Shown here piece after piece: positions 1 to 7,238 of a stretch of 64,000 bases of DNA. Positions within the stretch are counted from its first letter, which is position 1, and every line of letters begins with the position of its first letter. This DNA is from Paractinoplanes polyasparticus. Lineage in GTDB: Bacteria; Actinomycetota; Actinomycetes; Mycobacteriales; Micromonosporaceae. A program made the position numbers and the translations under genes. The notes below the pieces were generated by a model. The model saw only the letters and a list, made by a program, of their open reading frames with translations. It searched no databases and was not told the origin of the DNA. Location of the stretch: NCBI RefSeq assembly GCF_019710575.1, contig NZ_JAHWFK010000045.1:62001-126000 (forward strand), given 5' to 3'.

Positions 1-1
1 C

Positions 2-412
2 CTGGACGACCCGATGTGGATCGTGCTGCCCGCGGCGCACCCCCTGGCCGGCCGCGAGTCGCTCACCATCGCCGAGCTGGCCGGCGAGCGCTGGGTCCAC
101 GGCTGCCTCGAGATCGTCGACATGCTCGGGCACTACGCGGCCCTGGCCGGCTTCGAGATCCGCACAGCCTGCCGCGGCACCGACTACGTCTTCGCCCAGT
201 CGCTGGTGCGGGCCGAGGTCGGCATCAGCATGATTCCCCAGGTCGCCCTGACCGCCGGGGCCCAGCCCGGCCTCGCCGCCGTACCGCTGGCCCCGCCCTG
301 CCCGTGCCGCTACATCGGCATCGTCACCCCGCGTCGCCGCCCCAATCCGCTGACGGACGCCCTGGTCCAGGCCCTGCGAGACACTGTCGCCGGCCTCCCC
401 GTGCCGGCCTGA
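2..412 (+). CDS. LysR-type regulator, C-terminal part (5' truncated by window edge)
   Basis: The reading frame is open from the window edge and ends at TGA 410-412, giving 136 residues. The sequence fits the second half of a LysR substrate-binding domain: the stretch beginning DPMWIVLPAAHPLAG is the usual core strand before the hinge, and EVGISMIPQVAL matches the late Gly-hydrophobic-P segment seen near the effector cleft. The DNA-binding winged helix would lie before base 1. Target and effector cannot be told from this fragment. The stop is followed at once by four 7-bp direct repeats. The family is sound; the role is unknown. Confidence 0.8.
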   Translation: MDDPMWIVLPAAHPLAGRESLTIAELAGERWVHGCLEIVDMLGHYAALAGFEIRTACRGTDYVFAQSLVRAEVGISMIPQVALTAGAQPGLAAVPLAPPCPCRYIGIVTPRRRPNPLTDALVQALRDTVAGLPVPA

Positions 413-439
413 CAGCTCACAGCTCACAGCCCACAGCCC
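412..439. repeat. Four tandem heptamers after LysR stop
   Basis: Two copies of ACAGCTC are followed by two copies of ACAGCCC, directly overlapping the TGA of the LysR gene. This is a short slippage-type repeat. No function is evident. The rest of the gap up to the next gene (about 440-647) holds a short G5/C5 inverted repeat near 448-460 and no ORF I can support. Confidence 0.6.
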
Positions 440-647
440 ACCCGCCCTGGGGGACCCCCACCCTAGAGACAGCGCCAAATTTCGCCGCCGAGTTTTCCAC
501 AGCCTGCCGAACCGGCACGTCCTCCATCCACAGGCCGTGGTGGAAGCGGAAGTCGGTGGGAAGCTCTCCGTACGGGACGGGCGCGGCCGATGAGTTTCCG
601 GGATCAGTACAGTTCCTAGGTCAGAATTTGCTTGTGAGGGATGGTCA

Positions 648-2066
648 GTGGGCATGACGGGCGAACCTGAGACGGCCGCCAGGGTGGATGCGGAGCGCCT
701 GGCGCTCTGCCTATCGGTGATCGCCGAGGTGGAGGCGCTGCCCGCGGAACACCCCGACGCGGTCGCGGTGCGGCGGGCCACCGCCGGGCTGTTCAAGACG
801 GTGAAGCTCGCGCGCCGCCGGGAGCGACGCGAGGCGATCCTGGCCGCCGACCGTGCGGTCACCGAGGCGACGGCCACCGGCGCGCCGGGGCGGATCGACG
901 ACGAGACGGCGGGCATCCCGCTGCGCACCTCGGTCCGGTCGGGCACCGCCGGGGTGCTGCGGCAGGCGCGCGGCTGCTACGTCTGCAAGCAGCGGTTCAC
1001 CCAGGTCGACGCGTTCTACCACCAGCTCTGCCCGGACTGCGCCGTCCTCAACCACGACCGCCGGGACGCCCGCACCGACCTCACCGGCCGGCGGGCGCTG
1101 CTCACCGGCGGCCGCGCCAAGATCGGTATGTACATCGCGCTGCGGCTGCTGCGCGACGGCGCCGATCTGACGATCACCACGCGCTTCCCGCACGACGCGG
1201 TGCGGCGCTTCTCCGCCATGCCGGACAGCGGCGAGTGGCTGCACCGGCTGCGGGTGGTGGGCCTCGACCTGCGCGACCCGGCCCAGGTGGTCGGGCTGGC
1301 CGATTCGGTGGCGGCCCGAGGCCACCTCGACATCCTCGTCAACAACGCGGCCCAGACGGTGCGTCGCTCGCCCGGTTCGTACGCGGCCATCGCCGCCGCC
1401 GAGGCCGAGCCCCTGCCCGACGGGCCGCTGCCCGAGCTGGAGTATTTCGGCACCGCGGGCGCCTCGCCGGCCGCCGCGCTGACTTCGGGCGCCCCCGTGC
1501 TCACGCCGCAGCAGATCACCGAGATGGCGCTGACCGCCCGGTCGGTGGCGATCGACGCCGGCGGCCTGGTGCCCGACACCGCGCCGACGAACAGCTGGAG
1601 CGACCGCGTGCACGAGGTCGACCCGCTGGAACTGCTCGAGGTGCAGCTCTGCAACGTCACGGCGCCGTTCGTGCTGGTCAGCCGCTTGCGTACGGCCATG
1701 ACGCGCTCGCCGCACCCGCGGCGTTACGTGGTGAACGTGTCGGCCATGGAGGGCATCTTCGCCCGCGGCTACAAGGGCGCCGGGCACCCGCACACCAACA
1801 TGGCGAAGGCCGCGCTCAACATGCTGACCCGCACCAGCGCGGTCGACATGTTCGCCGACGGCATCCTGATGACCAGCGTCGACACGGGCTGGATCACCGA
1901 CGAACGCCCGCACCCGACCAAGATGCGGCTCGCCGAGGAGGGCTTCCACGCCCCGCTCGACCTGGTCGACGGCGCGGCCCGGGTCTACGACCCGATCGTG
2001 CGCGGCGAAAAGGGCGAGGACCTGTACGGCGTCTTCCTGAAGGACTACGCCCCGGTCGACTGGTGA
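648..2066 (+). CDS. SDR-family oxidoreductase with N-terminal zinc-ribbon-like region
   Basis: 472 residues, about twice a normal short-chain dehydrogenase. Residues 1-100 are helical and uncharacterised. C110/C113 and C128/C131 form two CxxC pairs (CYVC, CPDC), a likely zinc site. The Rossmann part starts near residue 150; its glycine motif is GGRAKIG rather than the classical TGxxxGxG, and NNAAQ near 230 replaces NNAG. The usual YxxxK catalytic pair is not clear: near 374 the sequence reads YKGAGHPHTNMAK, where only the Lys aligns. GTG 648 has GAGGG seven bases upstream; ATG 654 is an alternative. It probably binds NAD(P)H, but the substrate is unknown. Stop codon TGG-TGA is the seed of a downstream 29-bp tandem repeat. 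Confidence 0.8.
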   Translation: MGMTGEPETAARVDAERLALCLSVIAEVEALPAEHPDAVAVRRATAGLFKTVKLARRRERREAILAADRAVTEATATGAPGRIDDETAGIPLRTSVRSGTAGVLRQARGCYVCKQRFTQVDAFYHQLCPDCAVLNHDRRDARTDLTGRRALLTGGRAKIGMYIALRLLRDGADLTITTRFPHDAVRRFSAMPDSGEWLHRLRVVGLDLRDPAQVVGLADSVAARGHLDILVNNAAQTVRRSPGSYAAIAAAEAEPLPDGPLPELEYFGTAGASPAAALTSGAPVLTPQQITEMALTARSVAIDAGGLVPDTAPTNSWSDRVHEVDPLELLEVQLCNVTAPFVLVSRLRTAMTRSPHPRRYVVNVSAMEGIFARGYKGAGHPHTNMAKAALNMLTRTSAVDMFADGILMTSVDTGWITDERPHPTKMRLAEEGFHAPLDLVDGAARVYDPIVRGEKGEDLYGVFLKDYAPVDW

Positions 2067-2226
2067 CGCGCGGACGAGCCACGGTCTACTGGTGACCCGC
2101 GGACAAGCCACGGTCTACTGGTGACCCGCGGACAAGCCACGGTCTACTGGTGACGCGTGGACAAGCCACGGTCTACTGGTGACCCGCGGACAAGCCACGG
2201 TCTACTGGTGACGCGTGGACGAGCCA
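2061..2226. repeat. 29-bp tandem repeat array containing the SDR stop codon
   Basis: Copies begin at 2061, 2090, 2119, 2148, 2177 and 2206 with an exact 29-bp period and one to three differences between copies. Each unit begins TGGTGAC(C/G)CG, which in the first copy is the final Trp codon and TGA of the SDR gene, and contains (G)ACAAGCCACGG. The last copy runs into the left arm of the terminator-like hairpin at 2220-2250, so the array seems to have grown by duplicating the end of the gene together with half of the hairpin. Confidence 0.9.
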
Positions 2227-2250
2227 CGACCCGCGATGGGTCGTGGCTCG
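2220..2250. terminator. Perfect 13-bp hairpin, likely bidirectional terminator
   Basis: CGAGCCACGACCC (2220-2232) and GGGTCGTGGCTCG (2238-2250) are perfect complements with a 5-base GCGAT loop. It lies between the convergent SDR gene and the repeat protein at 2285. There is no U-tract, as is common for actinobacterial terminators. Confidence 0.7.
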
Positions 2251-2284
2251 CCGTGTGTCGCTGTATCAGGTGCGAGACTGCAGG

Positions 2285-2857
2285 TCACCCATCGCGGCGG
2301 TCACCGTCATTGCGGTCGCCATCCTGACGGTCACCATCACGGCGGTCGTCACGGCGGTCGTCATCACGGCGGTCGTCGTCGTGACGGTCGCGGTCGTGAC
2401 GGTCCCGGTCGTGACGGTCCCGGTCGTGACGATCCCGGTCGTGACGATCCCGGTCGTGACGATCCCGGTCGTGACGATCCCGGTCGTGACGATCCCGGTC
2501 GTGACGGTCCCGGTCACCGAAGCGGAACGGGAAACGGTCGCCGTGGTTGCGGTGGCCGTGGCCGAACCAGTCGCGGTCCCAGCTGACCTCGAGGGCCCAC
2601 GTGAAGCGGCCGACGCGGTCGCAGTCGAAGTCGTCCCAGCGGCCGAAACGCTCGCCGATACGGCCCGCGATGATGCACTCGCCGCGGCTGTCGAAGTAGC
2701 GGATGACGCGGTCGCGGTCAGAACCCTGGGCGGCCGAGGCCGTCTTGGCAGTGCCCGCGTCCGTGCTGGTCGCCGCCAGGGCCGGGCCGGCGCCGACGGT
2801 GAGACCGGCGAGGATGCCCAGACCGGTGACGGAAAGCATCCGGGTAATACGGTTCAT
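2285..2857 (-). CDS. Secreted Asp/Arg/His pentapeptide-repeat protein
   Basis: 190 residues. A clear Sec signal peptide occupies about residues 1-29 (positively charged start, hydrophobic core ending in GPALAA). The middle part (about 50-110) contains two Cys (GECII, DFDCD) and aromatic residues. From about residue 113 the chain is a run of nine DRDRH pentamers, then degenerate DDDRR/DDRRD and DGDR units to the stop. The highly charged tail is probably disordered and could bind metal ions or polyanions such as DNA or wall polymers; this is inference. GAAGG lies 7-8 bases before the ATG. It is monocistronic and convergent with the SDR gene. No named family recognised. Confidence 0.8.
   Translation of the reverse strand: MNRITRMLSVTGLGILAGLTVGAGPALAATSTDAGTAKTASAAQGSDRDRVIRYFDSRGECIIAGRIGERFGRWDDFDCDRVGRFTWALEVSWDRDWFGHGHRNHGDRFPFRFGDRDRHDRDRHDRDRHDRDRHDRDRHDRDRHDRDRHDRDRHDRDRHDDDRRDDDRRDDRRDGDRQDGDRNDGDRRDG
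2381..2515. repeat. Nine 15-bp tandem repeats encoding DRDRH
   Basis: Nine contiguous units of GTGACGATCCCGGTC or close variants (GTGACGGTCCCGGTC) run without interruption at 15-bp spacing. The central units are identical at DNA level, which suggests recent expansion or gene-conversion. The length keeps the reading frame of the repeat protein. Confidence 0.9.
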
Positions 2858-2864
2858 TTCACAC

Positions 2865-2896
2865 CTTCTCTTGACAAAACGTCATGTCGAGAGAAG
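2865..2896. promoter_or_regulatory. Inverted repeat in leader of the repeat-protein gene
   Basis: CTTCTCTTGAC (2865-2875) and GTCGAGAGAAG (2886-2896) pair with one mismatch around a 10-base AT-rich centre. The left arm contains the ribosome-binding site of the gene on the minus strand (GAGAAGG), so it may be an operator or a translation-masking hairpin. Confidence 0.55.
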
Positions 2897-2999
2897 GAGA
2901 TCATCTACACGCTGAGTAACAGAAAGATTTCGGAGCGTATGCCCCTAACGGGGAATAACGCCACGGATGGGATTAATCCGAGTGGTCGGGCCTACTCGG

Positions 3000-3803
3000 C
3001 TATTCGTCCGGTAGAGCCAGATACGCGGGCCGCAACACCTCCACGATCGGCCGGCCGTCCTGCGCCAACGGGGGCGGATCGAGCTGGTCGAGAAGCGCAT
3101 CCGGCCTGCTCACAGCGCCGGGCCGGCCACCGACCGGCGCCGCCGCGGGCACGGTGCTCCCCCAGAACTCGTCCGCCTCACCCAGGTGCTCGCCCAGCCC
3201 GTCGGAGGGATCTCCGCCTCGGGCCCTCCCGGAATCGCCGGCCGGAGCAGTAGAGCCGAGGGCGGCCGAGGCCGCCGCGACCGCGTGGGCGTTGCGGAGC
3301 TCGCGCAGATGAACCAGCAACTCGTCCCGGCCCCGGCCGCGCCAGGTGAACGCGCCGAACGGATCCTCCTGGAAGCTGCGCGCCACGGCGTAACACGTCG
3401 CCGCGAGATGCACGCACGGCATGGGCCACCGCTCGCACGAGCAGTCCATCGCGACCTCGTCGAGTGACAACGGCACCAGACTGAGCCCCGCCGCGGCGAA
3501 GACGTCGGCGATCCCGGCCGGCATCCGGCCGCCCAGCAGCGAAGCCGCATAGCGTGCCTCGCCCGCCATGGTCTCTTCCAGCGCCGCCCATTCGGAGGCG
3601 CCGAAGGCACGCACCGCTATCCGCGCCCGGAACGCCCGCGGGTCGTCGGGCCCCCGCACCTGCGCCGTGACCAGACTGCTGGAGATGGTCAGGCTGCGCA
3701 CATGCCCCGACCGCTCATCACGCCGCCCGCGCGCGAACGTCGGCCCCATCCGCAGCGACTCGAACGTGCTGAGGAAGGCGACAGCCAGCCGGTCGTCAGT
3801 CAA
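3000..3803 (-). CDS. SWIM zinc-finger protein (SNF2 partner)
   Basis: 267 residues. The SWIM signature CxCx(n)CxH is visible as CSCERWPMPCVH near residues 120-133, followed by the usual helix LAATCYAVARSF. N-terminal GPTFARGRRDERSGHV and the strand-rich segment after it are typical of bacterial SWIM proteins that sit next to SNF2 helicases. The C-terminal 90 residues are Pro/Gly/Ala-rich and variable. It overlaps the stop of the SNF2 gene by 8 bp, so the two are translationally linked. SWIM domains bind DNA or proteins; the exact role of this bacterial pair is not established. Confidence 0.85.
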   Translation of the reverse strand: MTDDRLAVAFLSTFESLRMGPTFARGRRDERSGHVRSLTISSSLVTAQVRGPDDPRAFRARIAVRAFGASEWAALEETMAGEARYAASLLGGRMPAGIADVFAAAGLSLVPLSLDEVAMDCSCERWPMPCVHLAATCYAVARSFQEDPFGAFTWRGRGRDELLVHLRELRNAHAVAAASAALGSTAPAGDSGRARGGDPSDGLGEHLGEADEFWGSTVPAAAPVGGRPGAVSRPDALLDQLDPPPLAQDGRPIVEVLRPAYLALPDE

Positions 3804-6762
3804 CGATGGCCTCCGGGGCGAGGGTCAGCAGGTCGCGGATCTCGGTGGTGGACAGGGCAGTCAGCCAACCCTCGCCGTTGCCGACCACGCGGGCCGCGAG
3901 CACGCCCTTGTCGGCCAGCAGGCGGTCGATGCGTTCCTCGAGCGTGCCCAGGCAGACCAGGGTGTGGACCTGGACGTCGCGCTGCTGGCCGATGCGGAAG
4001 GCGCGATCGGTGGCCTGTTCCTCGGTGGCCGGGTTCCACCAGCGGTCGACGTGCACCACGTGGTTGGCCGCCGTCAGGTTGAGGCCGGTGCCGCCGGCCT
4101 TGAGCGAGAGCACGAAGATGCCGGGCCGCTCGTCGGCCTGGAAGTCGGCGACCATCGCGTCGCGGTCCCTGCGGGGCGTGCCGCCGTGCAGGTAGCGCAC
4201 CGGCACCCCGAAGCGGGCGGCCAGATGCGGCGTCAGCATCGATCCGAAGCGGGCGAACTGGGTGAAGCACAGCGCGCTCTCGCCCTGGGCCAGCGCGCCG
4301 TCGAGGATCTCTTCCAGGCGTTCGAGCTTGCCGGAGCGGCCGGGCAGGGGCGAGCCGTCGCCCAGCAGCAGGGCCGGGTGGACGCAGGCCTGTTTCAGCT
4401 TGGTCATGGCGGCCAGCACGATGCCCTTGTTCCACCGGTGGGTGCTCTCGTCGAGCCGGTCGGTCATCTCGTCGAGGATCGCCCGGTAGAGAGTGCTCTG
4501 CTCGCCGGTCAGCCCGCACAGGTGCCGCACGTGCCGCTTGTCCGGCAGGTCGTCGACGACGATGGGGTCGGACTTGGTACGCCGCAGCATGAACGGGCGG
4601 GTGGCCTGGCGCAGCCGGGCGGCCGCGTCCTCGTCGCCGAAGCGCTCGATCGGCACGGCGAAGCGGGCCCGGAACGTGTGCGGCGAGGCGAGCACGCCGG
4701 GGTTCAGGTAGTCGAGGATCGACCACAGCTCGGCCAGCCGGTTTTCGACGGGCGTGCCGGTCAGCGCGATGCGCATCCGGGACGGGAAGCGCCGGATGGC
4801 CCGGGCGGCCGTGCCGGCGCTGTTCTTGACGTGCTGGGCCTCGTCGAGCACCACCCTGTCCCAGGCGATGGCGGTCAGTTCGTCGGCGTCGCGCACGGCG
4901 GTGGCGTACGTGGTCAGCACCAGGTCGGCGTCCCGGGGGACGACCCGCTCGTCGCCGTGCAGCACCGCGACGCGCAGCGAGGGCGCGAACCGGGCGGTCT
5001 CGCGTTGCCAGTTGCCGAGCACCGACAGCGGGCAGATCAGCAGCGCCGGCCCGTCGCGCTTGTGCAGCAGCAGCGCGAGCAGCTGGATCGTCTTGCCCAG
5101 CCCCATGTCGTCGGCGAGGCACGCGCCCAGGCCGAGCGAGTCGAGGAAGGCCAGCCAGGAGAAGCCGCGCCGCTGGTACGGACGGAGCGAGCCCTGCAAC
5201 CCTTCCGGCGGATCGAGCAGTTCGAGGCGCTGTTCCAGATCGCCCGCGAGCAGGTGGGCCACCCACCCCTCGCCGCTGCTGGCCGTCACCGGCAGCGGCA
5301 GCTCCTCCGGCGGAAGCAGCTTGATCGTCTGCAGCGCGCGGCCGGCGGTCATCGTGCCGCCGCCGCGCGCGAGGAAGCGCAGCCCGGCGTCGAGGCGGTC
5401 GGCGTCGAGATGGACCCAGCGCCCGCGCAGGCGTACGAGGGGAACCTTCGCCTGGGCGAGGTCGGTGAGCTCGTCGGTGGTGAGCACCTGGCCGCCGAGC
5501 GCGAGATTCCAGTCGTAGTCGACCATGTGCGCGAGGTCGGCCGCCTGGTCGCGCAGCACCGGGGGCACCGGCTCGCGGGGGCGGACGTTGAGGCCGAGGC
5601 CGAGGCTGGGGCGGTCGCGCCACCAGGCCGGCAGCAGCACGCCGTAGCCGGCCCCTTCCAGCGCGGCGGCATGGGTGAGGAAGCGGTGGGCCTCTTCGGT
5701 GTCGAGCACCATGTCGACCGGGCGGGGCACGCGCAGCGCTGCCTCGAGGTCGGGGTAGAGCCGGACCGCCCGGCCCAGACCGCCGAGCAGGCGTTCCTGG
5801 GGATGGCTGGTCCAGCGGCGGAGCGGGGCGTACCGGTCGCGCCAGACGTCGGCCGCGGTCACCAGGGCGCTCGGTTCGTCGACGGCCTGCAGCAGGAATT
5901 CGAGCAGCCACGAGTCGCGGGGGGCTACGGCGGCCGGGTGGGGGCTCACCGCGTCGGGCTCTTCGGGACCGGGCTCGTCGAGGTGGCTGAGCCGGAAGCA
6001 GAGCCGCACGGCGGCGCCGGTCGTGGCGCCGGTGTGCCAGGCGTCGAGGCGCTCGGTCAGCTCGTCGACGAGGGCCGGGGCGGCGGTGAAGGACGGCTCG
6101 CCGGTGAGCGCGGCGAGCCAGCCGTCGCCCAGCCGCACGCCGGACTCGGCCAGCCGGGTGCGGACCAGGCCGTCGACCAGCCGCTCGAGGGCTGAGGCCA
6201 GCGCGTCCGGGGCGGGCAGGCCGGCCACGTCGCCGGGGCGGGCGCGCTCGGCCCGGGCCGCCGCGGGCAGCCGCCGCAGCAGGTCGTCGCGGTGGATGGC
6301 GTCGAAACCGGTGAGCACGGGCCGCCACCGGGCCACCGGACCGTGCGGGTGGACGGCGGGCAGCACGCGGCCCCGGCGGACGAGGTCGGCCGCGAAGTCG
6401 CACAGCTCGACCAGCCACTCGACCGAGTGGCCGGGCCGCCCGTCGAACTCGCCCAGCACCTCGTCGTCGACGAACGGCACCACCACGGCCGGCACCTGCC
6501 ACGGGCGCAGCCGCGGCGTGCCGCGCCGGGGCGGCAGGCCCAGCTGCGGGGACGGCAGCGGCCCGGCACTCGTCGAGGGCAGCACCAGCGTGGCCGGCGC
6601 CCGCGTCTCGCCCGCCGGTAGACCCGCGGCCGGCACGGCGAACGGGTGATCGCCCCGCTCCGAGGCGGGCAGCGGACCCGCCTCGCCCCACAGATTGATC
6701 GAGCCGTCGCGCCCCACGAACCCGTGGAGCACGCGGACCTCGACTGCCACCAGGGAGGTCAT
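3796..6762 (-). CDS. SNF2-family DEAD/DEAH-like ATPase (helicase)
   Basis: 988 residues from ATG 6762, which overlaps the upstream TGA as ATGA; an ATG 14 codons earlier would overlap that gene further. Residues 1-430 are the bacterial SNF2-associated N-terminal region. The ATPase core holds Walker A DDMGLGKT (about 550), Walker B DEAQ (about 637), LTGTPVENRLAELWSILD, and the C-terminal helicase lobe with LHGGTPRRDRD, LKAGGTGLNLT and the arginine-finger motif AFRIGQ. All catalytic motifs look intact, so this is an active double-stranded DNA translocase. It is the middle gene of a coupled three-gene operon with a DUF5990 protein upstream and a SWIM protein downstream. Chromatin-like remodelling or repair are possible roles. 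Confidence 0.93.
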   Translation of the reverse strand: MTSLVAVEVRVLHGFVGRDGSINLWGEAGPLPASERGDHPFAVPAAGLPAGETRAPATLVLPSTSAGPLPSPQLGLPPRRGTPRLRPWQVPAVVVPFVDDEVLGEFDGRPGHSVEWLVELCDFAADLVRRGRVLPAVHPHGPVARWRPVLTGFDAIHRDDLLRRLPAAARAERARPGDVAGLPAPDALASALERLVDGLVRTRLAESGVRLGDGWLAALTGEPSFTAAPALVDELTERLDAWHTGATTGAAVRLCFRLSHLDEPGPEEPDAVSPHPAAVAPRDSWLLEFLLQAVDEPSALVTAADVWRDRYAPLRRWTSHPQERLLGGLGRAVRLYPDLEAALRVPRPVDMVLDTEEAHRFLTHAAALEGAGYGVLLPAWWRDRPSLGLGLNVRPREPVPPVLRDQAADLAHMVDYDWNLALGGQVLTTDELTDLAQAKVPLVRLRGRWVHLDADRLDAGLRFLARGGGTMTAGRALQTIKLLPPEELPLPVTASSGEGWVAHLLAGDLEQRLELLDPPEGLQGSLRPYQRRGFSWLAFLDSLGLGACLADDMGLGKTIQLLALLLHKRDGPALLICPLSVLGNWQRETARFAPSLRVAVLHGDERVVPRDADLVLTTYATAVRDADELTAIAWDRVVLDEAQHVKNSAGTAARAIRRFPSRMRIALTGTPVENRLAELWSILDYLNPGVLASPHTFRARFAVPIERFGDEDAAARLRQATRPFMLRRTKSDPIVVDDLPDKRHVRHLCGLTGEQSTLYRAILDEMTDRLDESTHRWNKGIVLAAMTKLKQACVHPALLLGDGSPLPGRSGKLERLEEILDGALAQGESALCFTQFARFGSMLTPHLAARFGVPVRYLHGGTPRRDRDAMVADFQADERPGIFVLSLKAGGTGLNLTAANHVVHVDRWWNPATEEQATDRAFRIGQQRDVQVHTLVCLGTLEERIDRLLADKGVLAARVVGNGEGWLTALSTTEIRDLLTLAPEAIVD

Positions 6763-7202
6763 CGCACCGACCACTCGACGGCGGGTGGCCGCACCCGGGC
6801 GCACACCGGCCCGCCCAGCTCGTCGGTGAGCCCGAGCGAAGCGGTGAGCACGCCGCCACCCTCGTGCGCCGCCCGCAGTACCGCGGTCGGCACGTCGCCG
6901 AACATCAACTTGGCCCGGCGGAACATGTCGAACCCGAGGTCGCCGACGTTTCCCCAGCTCAAGTACAGGAAGCGGGCCCCCGGACGGCCGTGCACCCAGG
7001 GCCCGCCGACGTCGAGCAACTCGTCGACCTCACGCGAGGTGATCTCGAATTCCCAGGTGGCCGACGAATCCCACGCCGGCACCAGGTCGACGACCGAACG
7101 CTGCCGCTGCACACCGACGTGCACGTTGGCCAGGCGCAGGGCATCGGCCTGCGCCCCGCCCCGCTGGGCCGGCAGGTCGTGACCCTCGATCCGAATGTGC
7201 AC
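6759..7202 (-). CDS. DUF5990 family protein
   Basis: 147 residues, full length for the family. Family traits visible are an N-terminal IRIEGHDLP strand, NVHVGVQR, DLVPAWDSSATWEFEI, and FLYLSWG. No catalytic motif, signal peptide or membrane segment. First gene of the operon with the SNF2 ATPase and the SWIM protein, joined by an ATGA overlap at 6759-6762. The family is common in actinomycetes and has no assigned function; the tight link to SNF2 suggests a role with it, but DUF5990 genes also occur alone. Confidence 0.8.
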   Translation of the reverse strand: MHIRIEGHDLPAQRGGAQADALRLANVHVGVQRQRSVVDLVPAWDSSATWEFEITSREVDELLDVGGPWVHGRPGARFLYLSWGNVGDLGFDMFRRAKLMFGDVPTAVLRAAHEGGGVLTASLGLTDELGGPVCARVRPPAVEWSVR

Positions 7203-7238
7203 GTCGACGACCCTAGCCCCGGGGTCTGACAGAAACGC

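Noticed and set aside
2061..2226. 29-bp direct repeats as a CRISPR array
   Set aside because: The repeats are contiguous with no spacers, and no cas genes are present.
2381..2515. 15-bp repeats as regulatory iterons
   Set aside because: They lie inside a coding sequence with a signal peptide, keep the frame and encode a regular DRDRH pentapeptide.
3568..6195. Long plus-strand open frame (875 codons) opposite the SNF2 gene
   Set aside because: It is a GC-rich antisense shadow; its product is low-complexity Gly/Arg/Val/Gln and the minus strand holds intact SNF2 motifs.
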